Shown here in pieces: positions 30,574 to 38,731 of a DNA stretch of 64,000 nucleotides; positions within the stretch are counted from its first letter, which is position 1, and each line of letters opens with the position of its first letter. The stretch is from Prochlorococcus sp. AG-409-J16. GTDB taxonomy: Bacteria; Cyanobacteriota; Cyanobacteriia; PCC-6307; Cyanobiaceae. The DNA is taken from contig QCKB01000002.1 of NCBI GenBank assembly GCA_003215655.1, positions 62,001 through 126,000 of the forward strand. The letters are read 5' to 3'. The position numbers and the translations under genes are program-made. The notes below the pieces were generated by a model. That model ran no database searches. It had not been told where the DNA came from and saw only the letters and a list, made by a program, of their open reading frames with translations.

Positions 30574-32403
30574 CTAATAATTTGCTCCTGTTTGGCGATG
30601 GTGAATAGCAGTTATGCCTTCTTTATCTAGGACTGCTCCTGATTTTACTTCTGCATAGATCAACCAATGGTCTCCACATTCCATACGCTGTGAGACAGTG
30701 CCTTCTAACCAGGCCAATGCTTCTGGAAGGATTGGCTGCCCTGAAGGGCTCATTTCGATTTGTACTCCTTCGAACCGATTTGCCCCAGGAGGGAATGGTT
30801 GGAGAAATTGCCGTAGTAATTTGTTTTGTTTTCCAGCAGCTAAGACATTTAAGGCGAATTTATCACCGCAATGTAATAGCGCTTCTACTGCTCTGTCTTT
30901 GGCAATAGCGATCGTTATCCCTAAAGGGTAAAAGCTTGCTTGACTTACCCAGCTTGCCACCATGGCCCCATTTAAGCGTTCTTCTTCTTCTCCTTGAGTT
31001 GCAGTAAGTACGCACAAAGAGCCAATCACTTTACCTAGCGCTACTACTGCTGGATCACTCCTGCTTGTAGTCATACCTCTAGCTGCTTGACGGTGTTTAT
31101 TCCCTTTCGCTTGTAATAGCTTTCTGGCAAATAGTGTTCCTGTTTCTTCTAAAACTTTCAACATTGAAGTATCAGGACTGAATTTTATTTTGATTGGTTC
31201 AAATCCAAATTTGAATCCACCATCCCGTAGCTTATTTTCCAAAAGATCTAAGGCTTCTCCGCTCCAGCCATAGCTGCCAAAGATACCTACTTTCTTTTTG
31301 CGGTCTCCTTCAGCTAATAACGTACCTAAAGCCGAAATTATAGGTGTTGGTGCATGACCACCCAGTGTAGGTGAACCTATTAGGTAGGCATCGGCTTCTT
31401 TGATTGCACTAAGCAATTTATCTGCTGATGTGAACTCACAATTTAAGCTTTCTACTTGTATCCCAGCTTTTCCAACTCCTCTTGCCAAAGCATCTGCAAT
31501 AGTTGCTGTATTTCCATAGGCGCTAGCAAATAGCAAAACTATTTTTAATGAGGCTTGTTTTTGACTTTCGCCCCAGCGTCTGTAGTCGTTTAATAGACTT
31601 CTCCAACTTGAATCTATTGATGGACCATGACCTGGCGCTATTGTTCGGATTTCTAGTTCTTCGATTTTTTCAACGAGCGTATCTACTTGATCGGCCATTG
31701 GTGCCATTAGGCAGTCATAGTAATGACGTCGATCCTCTTCAGTGCTACTTCGATTGGATTCTGCCCACGTTGATGTACATATATGTGCACCAAAGAGTTT
31801 ATCGCTCATAAGTAGTCCTAGGCTTTCTTCATAAGCTAAAAGGCCACCTGGCCATCTAGCTGTAGGCGCTGGAAGAAGAATTAATTGACGTTCATAGCTA
31901 ACAGGTATTTTTGTTTTTTGCTTAATTAATGTAATTTCAGGAATAGGTGGTGTAGCTTGTTCAAGATTTCTAGGATCTTTTTGATTCCAGATTTCTCGTA
32001 GTAATTTTGCTCCTGGATTAGAAGCTATTAATTTTAAATTTGGGTATAGGGTTGCGAGTGTTTGGAGTAGTGCTATGCGATTAGGATTGATATGACCTAC
32101 TACTACAGAGAGTTCACTAGGATTATTTGGTAAGGCGTTTGCAAGTGCTGGGATGAAAACATCACTAAAAGCAGCTCCCGGTGGATGAATGAGAATAGGT
32201 GGTTGTTCGTTCCCATTGGAATCAATTCCTGCTAAGAATAAGAAACTGTTTGCCGTACTTCCACGCTCTAGTGCATATTCCAGTTCAAATCTCAAACGTT
32301 TCGGACTTAAACCTCTTAGATGAATTAGGCCTTCCTCTAAAGAGACACTAATCATTTGCCGTTGTTGTATTGAGTCTTTAGCTTTTTGAATAGGTATAGA
32401 CAT
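30574..32403 (-). CDS. flv1: Flavodiiron protein, Flv1-like (substituted metal site)
   Basis: A 609-residue cyanobacterial class C flavodiiron protein: metallo-beta-lactamase-like domain (to about 270), flavodoxin domain (FASAYGNTATIADALARGV near 291) and C-terminal flavin reductase domain (GSLCVLTATQGEEEERLNGAMVASWVSQASF). The canonical H-x-E-x-D-H metal motif is replaced by GHINPNR near residue 103, as in Flv1. It overlaps the upstream Flv3 gene by one base. Flv1/Flv3 heteromers reduce O2 to water downstream of photosystem I. Confidence 0.88.
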   Translation of the reverse strand: MSIPIQKAKDSIQQRQMISVSLEEGLIHLRGLSPKRLRFELEYALERGSTANSFLFLAGIDSNGNEQPPILIHPPGAAFSDVFIPALANALPNNPSELSVVVGHINPNRIALLQTLATLYPNLKLIASNPGAKLLREIWNQKDPRNLEQATPPIPEITLIKQKTKIPVSYERQLILLPAPTARWPGGLLAYEESLGLLMSDKLFGAHICTSTWAESNRSSTEEDRRHYYDCLMAPMADQVDTLVEKIEELEIRTIAPGHGPSIDSSWRSLLNDYRRWGESQKQASLKIVLLFASAYGNTATIADALARGVGKAGIQVESLNCEFTSADKLLSAIKEADAYLIGSPTLGGHAPTPIISALGTLLAEGDRKKKVGIFGSYGWSGEALDLLENKLRDGGFKFGFEPIKIKFSPDTSMLKVLEETGTLFARKLLQAKGNKHRQAARGMTTSRSDPAVVALGKVIGSLCVLTATQGEEEERLNGAMVASWVSQASFYPLGITIAIAKDRAVEALLHCGDKFALNVLAAGKQNKLLRQFLQPFPPGANRFEGVQIEMSPSGQPILPEALAWLEGTVSQRMECGDHWLIYAEVKSGAVLDKEGITAIHHRQTGANY

Positions 32404-34178
32404 TAGTAATTACTACCAACTTTGCGGTGATGTACCGCGGTTTTAGTACTTGTATCGGCTACGTTGCCTTGCTCAACTAACCCATAAACAATCCAGTGAT
32501 CTGGAGTTTCCAGCCGTTGCTGAACTTGGCAACTTAAAAAAGCTAGTGCATCCATTAGCACAGGACCTCCTTTGGCATGATCTTCAAGTATTGCGACTCC
32601 TTCAAAACGATCGGCACCAGGGGGGAATCGTTTAAGGAAATGTCTAAGTATTGGTTGGTAATTGTCTTCACGTAACACGTTGATTACAAATCTATCTCCC
32701 ACTTGCATTAATGCTTCTATAGCCCGATCTTTAGCAACAGCTACTGTTAGGCCTGGAGGCTTAAAGCTTGCTTGACTAACCCAGCTTGCCACCATTGCAC
32801 CTCGCCTTCGATCATTCCCAAGACCTTGCTCAGCGGTCACAATATAAAGTCCACCACTTACACGCCCCATCGCTTTGGCAAGCTCTCCATCGATACTTTT
32901 TGCCGTAGCTACATTTTGCTTCCGATTTAATAATTGCCCGAGATCAGTCCCAGCCTCTTCAAAACGTTGAAACGTATTGCTATCTGGGTTTTGTTTTACT
33001 CGTAATGGTGAGAAGCCTTCTTTTTGTCCCAGGGTTCGTAATTTATTTGCGATGGCGTCTATCGGCTCATCATTACCTCCATATGCCTCATAAACACCAA
33101 TCCATTGCTTTTGGCTTAAGGCTGCAAGCAGAGTACCGATTGAATTTTGTAAATCTCCAATAGGCTGGCTTGGCCAGGTTGGCACGACGACTGCCTTTGC
33201 TTCACTAATTAAAGCGGTGAGTTCTTGAGGGTCAGAACTATTTAGGTCTATTAGCTGAGCCTGAGCATTTGTTTTGGCGACTCCGTGAGCTATGGACTGG
33301 CTTAATTGATCACAGAATCCATATTGACTGATATAGCAAATAGCTGAATAATTCTTGCCTTTACTTTTTTGATTACTCCACGTTTGATAGTATTCAATCC
33401 ACGAATTGAGGTGATATTTTAGTAGCGGACCATGTCCTACCGCAATGATATTTATTGTTGGTAATTTTTCTAATCGCTTGATAGCTTGCAGGACACTTCT
33501 TGCATTTGGTCCCATAAGACATTCATAGTAGAAACGAAAGTCTTCATAGATCACTTGTTGATCTATATCAAAAACTTCTTCGGAGCAATAATGGAGTCCA
33601 AAAGCATCGCAAGTGTATAAAATGCTAGTGCCATAATCGAAGGTGAATATGGTATCTGGCCAGTGAAGATTGGGTGCACTAATGAATTCGAGCCGATGTG
33701 AGATGCCACTGCAACTATTTTCTCCAAGGTCAAGCTCCTCTCCACTTTTAATAGCTCTTGAACGAAAAGGACGATGTACTTGATTTGCTAAAAATTGTAT
33801 AGCTACTTTTGAGGCTAATATTTCTATATCTGGATTGAGTTCAAGTAACTCACCTATGAGGCCTGAGTGATCAGGTTCTGTATGGCTCACGATGAGGTAA
33901 TCGATGGAGCAAGGATTAATTTCTTTTTTAAGTAATTGAATCCAATCATTCAAAAATTTTTTGTGACTAGTATCAACCAGTGCAGTTTTTTTCCCTTTAA
34001 TTAGAAAGCTGTTATATGTAGTCCCATTTCGGAGACCGAATTCAATATCAAACCTGCTTCTATCCCAGTCCAGGGATCTGAAGGTTGATGTGTCTTGAGC
34101 GATTTTCGCGAATTGAAGCGATAATCTTTGCTCTTTTTTAGGTCCTCCGACTACGGGAGGAAGATTTTCGGTTTTCAT
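32403..34178 (-). CDS. flv3: Flavodiiron protein, Flv3-like (canonical metal site)
   Basis: A 591-residue flavodiiron protein with the same three domains as its neighbour. The metal motif SHTEPDHSG near 98-106 has the canonical H-x-E-x-D-H ligands, and further histidines are present (GHGP near 249), so this is the catalytically complete Flv3 type. C-terminal flavin reductase domain: GGLYIVTAEQGLGNDRRRGAMVASWVSQASF. It is translationally coupled to the Flv1-like gene and transcribed first. Confidence 0.9.
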   Translation of the reverse strand: MKTENLPPVVGGPKKEQRLSLQFAKIAQDTSTFRSLDWDRSRFDIEFGLRNGTTYNSFLIKGKKTALVDTSHKKFLNDWIQLLKKEINPCSIDYLIVSHTEPDHSGLIGELLELNPDIEILASKVAIQFLANQVHRPFRSRAIKSGEELDLGENSCSGISHRLEFISAPNLHWPDTIFTFDYGTSILYTCDAFGLHYCSEEVFDIDQQVIYEDFRFYYECLMGPNARSVLQAIKRLEKLPTINIIAVGHGPLLKYHLNSWIEYYQTWSNQKSKGKNYSAICYISQYGFCDQLSQSIAHGVAKTNAQAQLIDLNSSDPQELTALISEAKAVVVPTWPSQPIGDLQNSIGTLLAALSQKQWIGVYEAYGGNDEPIDAIANKLRTLGQKEGFSPLRVKQNPDSNTFQRFEEAGTDLGQLLNRKQNVATAKSIDGELAKAMGRVSGGLYIVTAEQGLGNDRRRGAMVASWVSQASFKPPGLTVAVAKDRAIEALMQVGDRFVINVLREDNYQPILRHFLKRFPPGADRFEGVAILEDHAKGGPVLMDALAFLSCQVQQRLETPDHWIVYGLVEQGNVADTSTKTAVHHRKVGSNY

Positions 34179-34237
34179 AGATCCCTTTCTCTAAGATCAG
34201 AACTTTAGGAATTAGCTTTTAAGCAAAGAGTGATTAG

Positions 34238-35608
34238 TTAGAAGTAGGCTAGGTTTGGAAGCCACGTTACAAGGCTTGGAATCATTATTAGTAATATCAA
34301 CACGCTGATTTGCAATCCCACAAAGGGGAGAGCACCAGCGTAGATTTCTTTTGTAGAAACTGATTTTGGTGCTACTCCTCGTAAATAAAACAGGGCAAAT
34401 CCGAACGGAGGGGTAAGAAAGGAAGTTTGTAGATTTGAGCCGATAATCACTCCAAGCCATATCAGTTGGTCAGGCCCTAATAGCTCACGCGCAGTGGGTA
34501 GCAATAGTGGAACTGCAATAAATGCGATTTCAAAGAAGTCAATAAAAAATCCCAGCAGAAAGATGATGAGCATGCTGAATGCAATGAAGCCAGCCTTTCC
34601 GCCAGGAAGATTTAGTAAGAGGTCCGCGATCATTTTGTCTCCGCCAACCCCACGAAATACAAGACTAAATGCAGTGGATCCTAGTAAAATTGCCATTACC
34701 ATTGAGGTGGTGCGTAGGGTTTGATCACATACTTTGCTTAGTATTTTTCGACTAAATCCTTTATTGAGGGTGGCTAATGTCATGGCACCAATCGCACCTA
34801 AAGTTCCTGCTTCTGTAGGTGTAGCGATTCCAATAAAAATACTTCCTAGAACTAAAAGAATTAACCCTAGAGGCGGCAAAATTATTTTTATCACCTTAAC
34901 TATCTCTAAAAAGGAGAGTGGAATTTGATCTTGTTTAGGAGCCAGTTCGGGTTTGAGACTGCTTATTACAACTACATAGATTGCAAAAGCACTAGCCATG
35001 AGTAGGCCTGGGATCACAGATCCAAGGAATAGATCTCCCACAGAAATCCCTAATTGGTCACCTAGCACTACTAAAACAATGCTTGGAGGGATGATTTGCC
35101 CCAGGGTTCCAGATGCGGCAATGACACCTGTTGCTAGTGATCGGTTGTATCCTGCTCGCATCATTGCTGGAAGTGAGATCAGCCCCATAGTGGTTACTGT
35201 TGCAGCCACTACTCCAGTGGTTGCAGCTAGAAGAGACCCCACGATTACAACTGCAAGGGCTAGGCCACCTTGTAGTCTCCCAAGTAGTTTTCCCATGCTT
35301 TCTAGTAGACGTTCTGCTATCCCTGACGTCTCAAGCATTGCCCCCATGAAAACAAAAGCAGGAATTGCCAATAAGGTGAAATTGGACATTATTCCCATGA
35401 TTCGTTGAGGCAATGCAGTTACGAACAGTGGTTCAATTGCATTCATTGCTATTCCTAGCAATGCAAAGAAAACAGCAATCCCACCTAGGCAAAAGGCAAC
35501 TGGATAGCCACTTAAGAGCACCATTACAAGAGCTACGAACATGCCTGGACCAAGTATCAAGGCAGGGTCAAAACTGATTACATATCCGAGGAATTCAATT
35601 TCAATCAA
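34238..35608 (-). CDS. TRAP transporter large permease (DctM family)
   Basis: A 456-residue membrane protein with about 12 helices. Typical DctM stretches are GYPVAFCLGG near the start, LLAATTGVVAATVTTMGLISLPAMM and ASGTLGQIIPPSIVLVVLGDQLG, with TPTEAGTLGAIGA later. It is the sodium-driven permease of a tripartite TRAP system. The small subunit DctQ precedes it with seven bases between. The substrate is not set by this subunit. Confidence 0.93.
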   Translation of the reverse strand: MIEIEFLGYVISFDPALILGPGMFVALVMVLLSGYPVAFCLGGIAVFFALLGIAMNAIEPLFVTALPQRIMGIMSNFTLLAIPAFVFMGAMLETSGIAERLLESMGKLLGRLQGGLALAVVIVGSLLAATTGVVAATVTTMGLISLPAMMRAGYNRSLATGVIAASGTLGQIIPPSIVLVVLGDQLGISVGDLFLGSVIPGLLMASAFAIYVVVISSLKPELAPKQDQIPLSFLEIVKVIKIILPPLGLILLVLGSIFIGIATPTEAGTLGAIGAMTLATLNKGFSRKILSKVCDQTLRTTSMVMAILLGSTAFSLVFRGVGGDKMIADLLLNLPGGKAGFIAFSMLIIFLLGFFIDFFEIAFIAVPLLLPTARELLGPDQLIWLGVIIGSNLQTSFLTPPFGFALFYLRGVAPKSVSTKEIYAGALPFVGLQISVLILLIMIPSLVTWLPNLAYF

Positions 35609-35615
35609 TGTTTGT

Positions 35616-36170
35616 TTAAGTTGTGGGGTGAGAAGATTTTCTATTAATTGTGGACTTCTCTTTTAATTGCGCCCAATTTCTGAGCCCTTCGGCTATTCCT
35701 TGTAGGGAAAGGAGAAAAAAACCAATTGGAATTAGCATCTTCACCCAATAGCGAGGGAGTCCATTGGGATCAGGAGAAGCCTCACCAATGTTCCAAGATT
35801 GTATTGCTGGTGGTATAGAAAGGGCCATAACGCCAATAGCAAAAGGTAATAACAAAGCTACGGTTCCAAGAAGCTCTATACGAACTTTTTTCTTTAGTTT
35901 CCAACGACTTTGAAGAACATCAACACGGACATGATCTTGACGTTGAAGTGTCCAGCCAAGACCTAGTAAAAAAACAAGGTCGAAGAGAAACCATTGTCCT
36001 TCAATTAGACCATTAGAGCTGAGATTTCTTCCAATGGCTACACCTATATATCTGCCAACAACATTCCATAGCCCTGTTCCTAGCATTAGAAGAATTGCCC
36101 AACGTGCAATAATCGCGAAGGCTTTATTTACTTTGTCTATAGAGTTTGCTAGGGCTAACCATTTGTTCAT
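35616..36170 (-). CDS. TRAP transporter small permease (DctQ family)
   Basis: A 184-residue protein with four hydrophobic helices. VDKVNKAFAIIARWAILLMLG-type start and WTLQRQDHVRVDVL near residues 77-90 are the recognisable DctQ features. It joins DctM to complete the membrane part and lies between dctM and dctP on the same strand with short gaps (seven and six bases). Confidence 0.88.
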   Translation of the reverse strand: MNKWLALANSIDKVNKAFAIIARWAILLMLGTGLWNVVGRYIGVAIGRNLSSNGLIEGQWFLFDLVFLLGLGWTLQRQDHVRVDVLQSRWKLKKKVRIELLGTVALLLPFAIGVMALSIPPAIQSWNIGEASPDPNGLPRYWVKMLIPIGFFLLSLQGIAEGLRNWAQLKEKSTINRKSSHPTT

Positions 36171-36176
36171 TAGGAG

Positions 36177-37286
36177 TTATTGGTAGTTAAAGCGAGAGAA
36201 AGAGAATTCATTAACTTTGTTCCATAAAGAAACTTCTTGGCGATAAATTTTCCATTTTTCATAAATTTTCCGAAATTCCTGATCTTTTGAAGACATATCC
36301 GAGTAAAGCCCAAGCGCAGCTTCTTTAGCCGCTACTAGGACACTGTCTTCATAAGGGACAAGTTCTGTTCCTTGTTTTAATAATCTTTGAAGCGCTGCTC
36401 CATTGAGTGTGTCATAACGACTAAGCATTGTTAGGTTTGCTTCGTAACAAGCTGTTTGGAATATCTCTTGGTATTCGTTTGGTAATTTGTTCCAGGCTTT
36501 TTTATTTACTAGACCAGTTAATGTTGGCCCAGGCTCCCACCAGCCTGGATAGTAGTAGAAATTTGCAGCTCGAAAGAGGCCAAGCTTTTCATCGTCATAA
36601 GGACCTGTCCATTCAGCTGCATCAATTGCACCACGATCAAGAGCTAGATAAATTTCACCACCTGGTAGTACTTGGACATTTACACCTAGTTGCGCCATGA
36701 CTTTTCCACCTAGGCCTGGGATGCGCATCTTTAAGCCTTGAAGAGAATTCAGTCCATTTAGTTTGCGTTTAAACCAACCACCCATTTGGGCACCAGTATT
36801 CCCAGCAGGAAAACCGATCACTCCGAAGTCGTTATAAATTCGGTTCATTGCATCATTTCCACCTGCTTCATAGAGCCATGAATTTTGTTGTTGGGCTGTT
36901 AGTCCAAATGGCAAAGAAGTGCCAAATGCAAAAGCGGGATTCTTTCCTATGTAGTAATAGCTAGCGGTATGGCCGCATTCGACAGAGCCTGCTTGAACTG
37001 CATCTAAAACTTCTAAACCAGGTACTAATTCACCTGCTGCATATGCTGTGATTTGGAATTTCCCCCCACTTAATGCATCGACCCTTTGGCTTATTGTTTC
37101 GGCACCTCCGTAGATTGTGTCTAGTGAATATGGCCAGCTGGTAGCCATTCGCCATCGAACTTTGGGGAGGATGAGGTTAGTTGTGCTTGTTTCCTCCCGC
37201 CTGATTGTGCAAGATCCAAGTAATCCTGCTCCCATTGTTGCTGTGAGGGCAGTTGCGCCAGATTGAAGGAGCTTCCGACGTTGCAT
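36177..37286 (-). CDS. TRAP transporter solute-binding protein (DctP/TakP-like lipoprotein)
   Basis: A 369-residue periplasmic binding protein. The N terminus has a twin-arginine motif (QRRKLLQ) followed by a hydrophobic segment and a lipobox-like LLGSC, so it is probably Tat-exported and lipid-anchored. The region GLKMRIPGLGGKVM near 181-194 contains the conserved carboxylate-binding Arg; GPYDDEKLGLFRAANFYYYPGWWEPG resembles keto-acid/mannitol-type TRAP binding proteins. A carboxylate substrate is likely, identity unknown. Confidence 0.9.
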   Translation of the reverse strand: MQRRKLLQSGATALTATMGAGLLGSCTIRREETSTTNLILPKVRWRMATSWPYSLDTIYGGAETISQRVDALSGGKFQITAYAAGELVPGLEVLDAVQAGSVECGHTASYYYIGKNPAFAFGTSLPFGLTAQQQNSWLYEAGGNDAMNRIYNDFGVIGFPAGNTGAQMGGWFKRKLNGLNSLQGLKMRIPGLGGKVMAQLGVNVQVLPGGEIYLALDRGAIDAAEWTGPYDDEKLGLFRAANFYYYPGWWEPGPTLTGLVNKKAWNKLPNEYQEIFQTACYEANLTMLSRYDTLNGAALQRLLKQGTELVPYEDSVLVAAKEAALGLYSDMSSKDQEFRKIYEKWKIYRQEVSLWNKVNEFSFSRFNYQ

Positions 37287-37353
37287 GGATTTTTTTGTAT
37301 TTAAGAGATCTTAGGCATAACATGATTGGCAAAGAATGTTGCTTTTTTGTTTT

Positions 37354-37830
37354 TTAAATCCATTGCCAGTGCGAGAAGGCTGCGGCTTGACCATATGCGT
37401 TGTTATGTTCGTCCCAGATTTTCCAGACGCGTGCTTTTCTTATTAGGAATCGTTTACCTGTACTGCTAATTCGGATCCCTTGATAGTTACTTATAGAATT
37501 TTTGAGTAAAGCATTTTCCATTGCGCGCGCTCTTTTGCTTCGTTCCTCTGAAGGAGCGGTCAGCCTAGAAGGCATTCCAATCATTTCAGACCATGTTCTT
37601 TCCCAGATATGTAATGCTAATGCATTGGAGTAGTTAAGGATAGGATCTTTAGCCGTATCATGTGCCATGACAACTATTCCAAGTGAGAATAGTTTTTCGT
37701 TATTGATTAGCTCCGATTTTTTTTCTGAAGAGTTTACAAAAAGTGGATACCCAAATGCTTTTTGATGAGAATTTAATAGCAGGTGAACTAGTTTTATTGT
37801 TTCTGGGTTTAACCAGGGAAAATTAGTCAC
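37354..37830 (-). CDS. MEKHLA domain protein
   Basis: A 158-residue protein that is almost entirely a MEKHLA (PAS-related) domain: LLNSHQKAFGYPLF near the start, VVMAHDTAKDPILNYSNALALHIWERTWSEMIGMPSRLTAP in the middle, and YQGIRISSTGKRFLIRKARVWKIWDEHNNAYGQAAAF near the end. The domain was first described as a sensory-like module in plant HD-ZIP III proteins and is standalone in cyanobacteria. Its ligand is unknown. It overlaps the SWIM gene by eight bases. Confidence 0.88.
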   Translation of the reverse strand: MTNFPWLNPETIKLVHLLLNSHQKAFGYPLFVNSSEKKSELINNEKLFSLGIVVMAHDTAKDPILNYSNALALHIWERTWSEMIGMPSRLTAPSEERSKRARAMENALLKNSISNYQGIRISSTGKRFLIRKARVWKIWDEHNNAYGQAAAFSHWQWI

Positions 37831-38716
37831 CGGCTGTCATAGCTAGGAGCATTGCTTTTTGAGCAAGAGCCTGGCCTTGTTCTTTCAAGTGACAGAGAAA
37901 TTTTTGACGTGCTTCAGGGAATCTAGGCTCTTCGGCAAGTGGAAGTTCTCCTGCGCAATCGAGACCTGTTTCACCTTCCATTGCAGGAGTTATAACGACT
38001 AGATCAGCATTCAGACTTCCTTCATAACGCCACCATAGGCTTGGATCGACAATAGCAGGATGAGGAGGAATTGCTAAGTCATTGGCATTGTTTTGGTTTG
38101 CATTAGATATAGATTTTTCTGCAGCAGCTATTGCTGCAAGTACTTCACGACGTTGCTCTGCAAGATCTGCGAGTAGTTTTGCACGTGTTCTTCCTCGCAA
38201 TTGAAAGAGAACAAAAGGATCTTCACTGAAACGATCTCCCATAAGAAAATATATTGCACTTATGTGCTTACAAGGATTTGCTTTATCAGGACAGCTGCAT
38301 TCACTTCGGACTTCTTGGAGCTTAAATGGGAATAATCGTCTACCACTTGCGGCGAATGCTCGCTCAATGTCTGCGGGCATGGTTCCCGCTAACAATTGTG
38401 CTGACCATCTAGCTTTTTGAGTTAATGCTTCAAGTACATAACCCCAGTCTTCATCATTTAAGACATCTAGCCAAAGTTTAACTTTATAAGGATCTTCACC
38501 AGTTCCTTGAACGCGTGCATGCACTCTACGACCTTCAAATCTGATGGAAGTGACATTGCCTTCTCTTGCATAAGTCCACGCCCTTTCTAAGCGTTTTTTG
38601 AAGCGATATGAATTGATTAACTCCATCCATTGTTCTACCCACCAAGGTTGTTGCCCTAAACCTTCTTCTCCAAGAGCAGTTGTAATTTCTGAGTGATTAG
38701 GATTTGAATTTGTCAT
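37823..38716 (-). CDS. SWIM zinc finger protein
   Basis: A 297-residue protein. The SWIM motif C-x-C-x6-C-x-H is seen as CSCPDKANPCKH near residues 140-151, preceded by a beta-rich N-terminal part (SIRFEGRRVHARVQG). In bacteria this protein type is regularly encoded next to an SNF2-family ATPase, and the next gene upstream here is one. It may target that ATPase to DNA or protein. The 3' end overlaps the MEKHLA gene by eight bases. Confidence 0.9.
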   Translation of the reverse strand: MTNSNPNHSEITTALGEEGLGQQPWWVEQWMELINSYRFKKRLERAWTYAREGNVTSIRFEGRRVHARVQGTGEDPYKVKLWLDVLNDEDWGYVLEALTQKARWSAQLLAGTMPADIERAFAASGRRLFPFKLQEVRSECSCPDKANPCKHISAIYFLMGDRFSEDPFVLFQLRGRTRAKLLADLAEQRREVLAAIAAAEKSISNANQNNANDLAIPPHPAIVDPSLWWRYEGSLNADLVVITPAMEGETGLDCAGELPLAEEPRFPEARQKFLCHLKEQGQALAQKAMLLAMTAGD

Positions 38717-38731
38717 GTGGATGCTGCCTAT

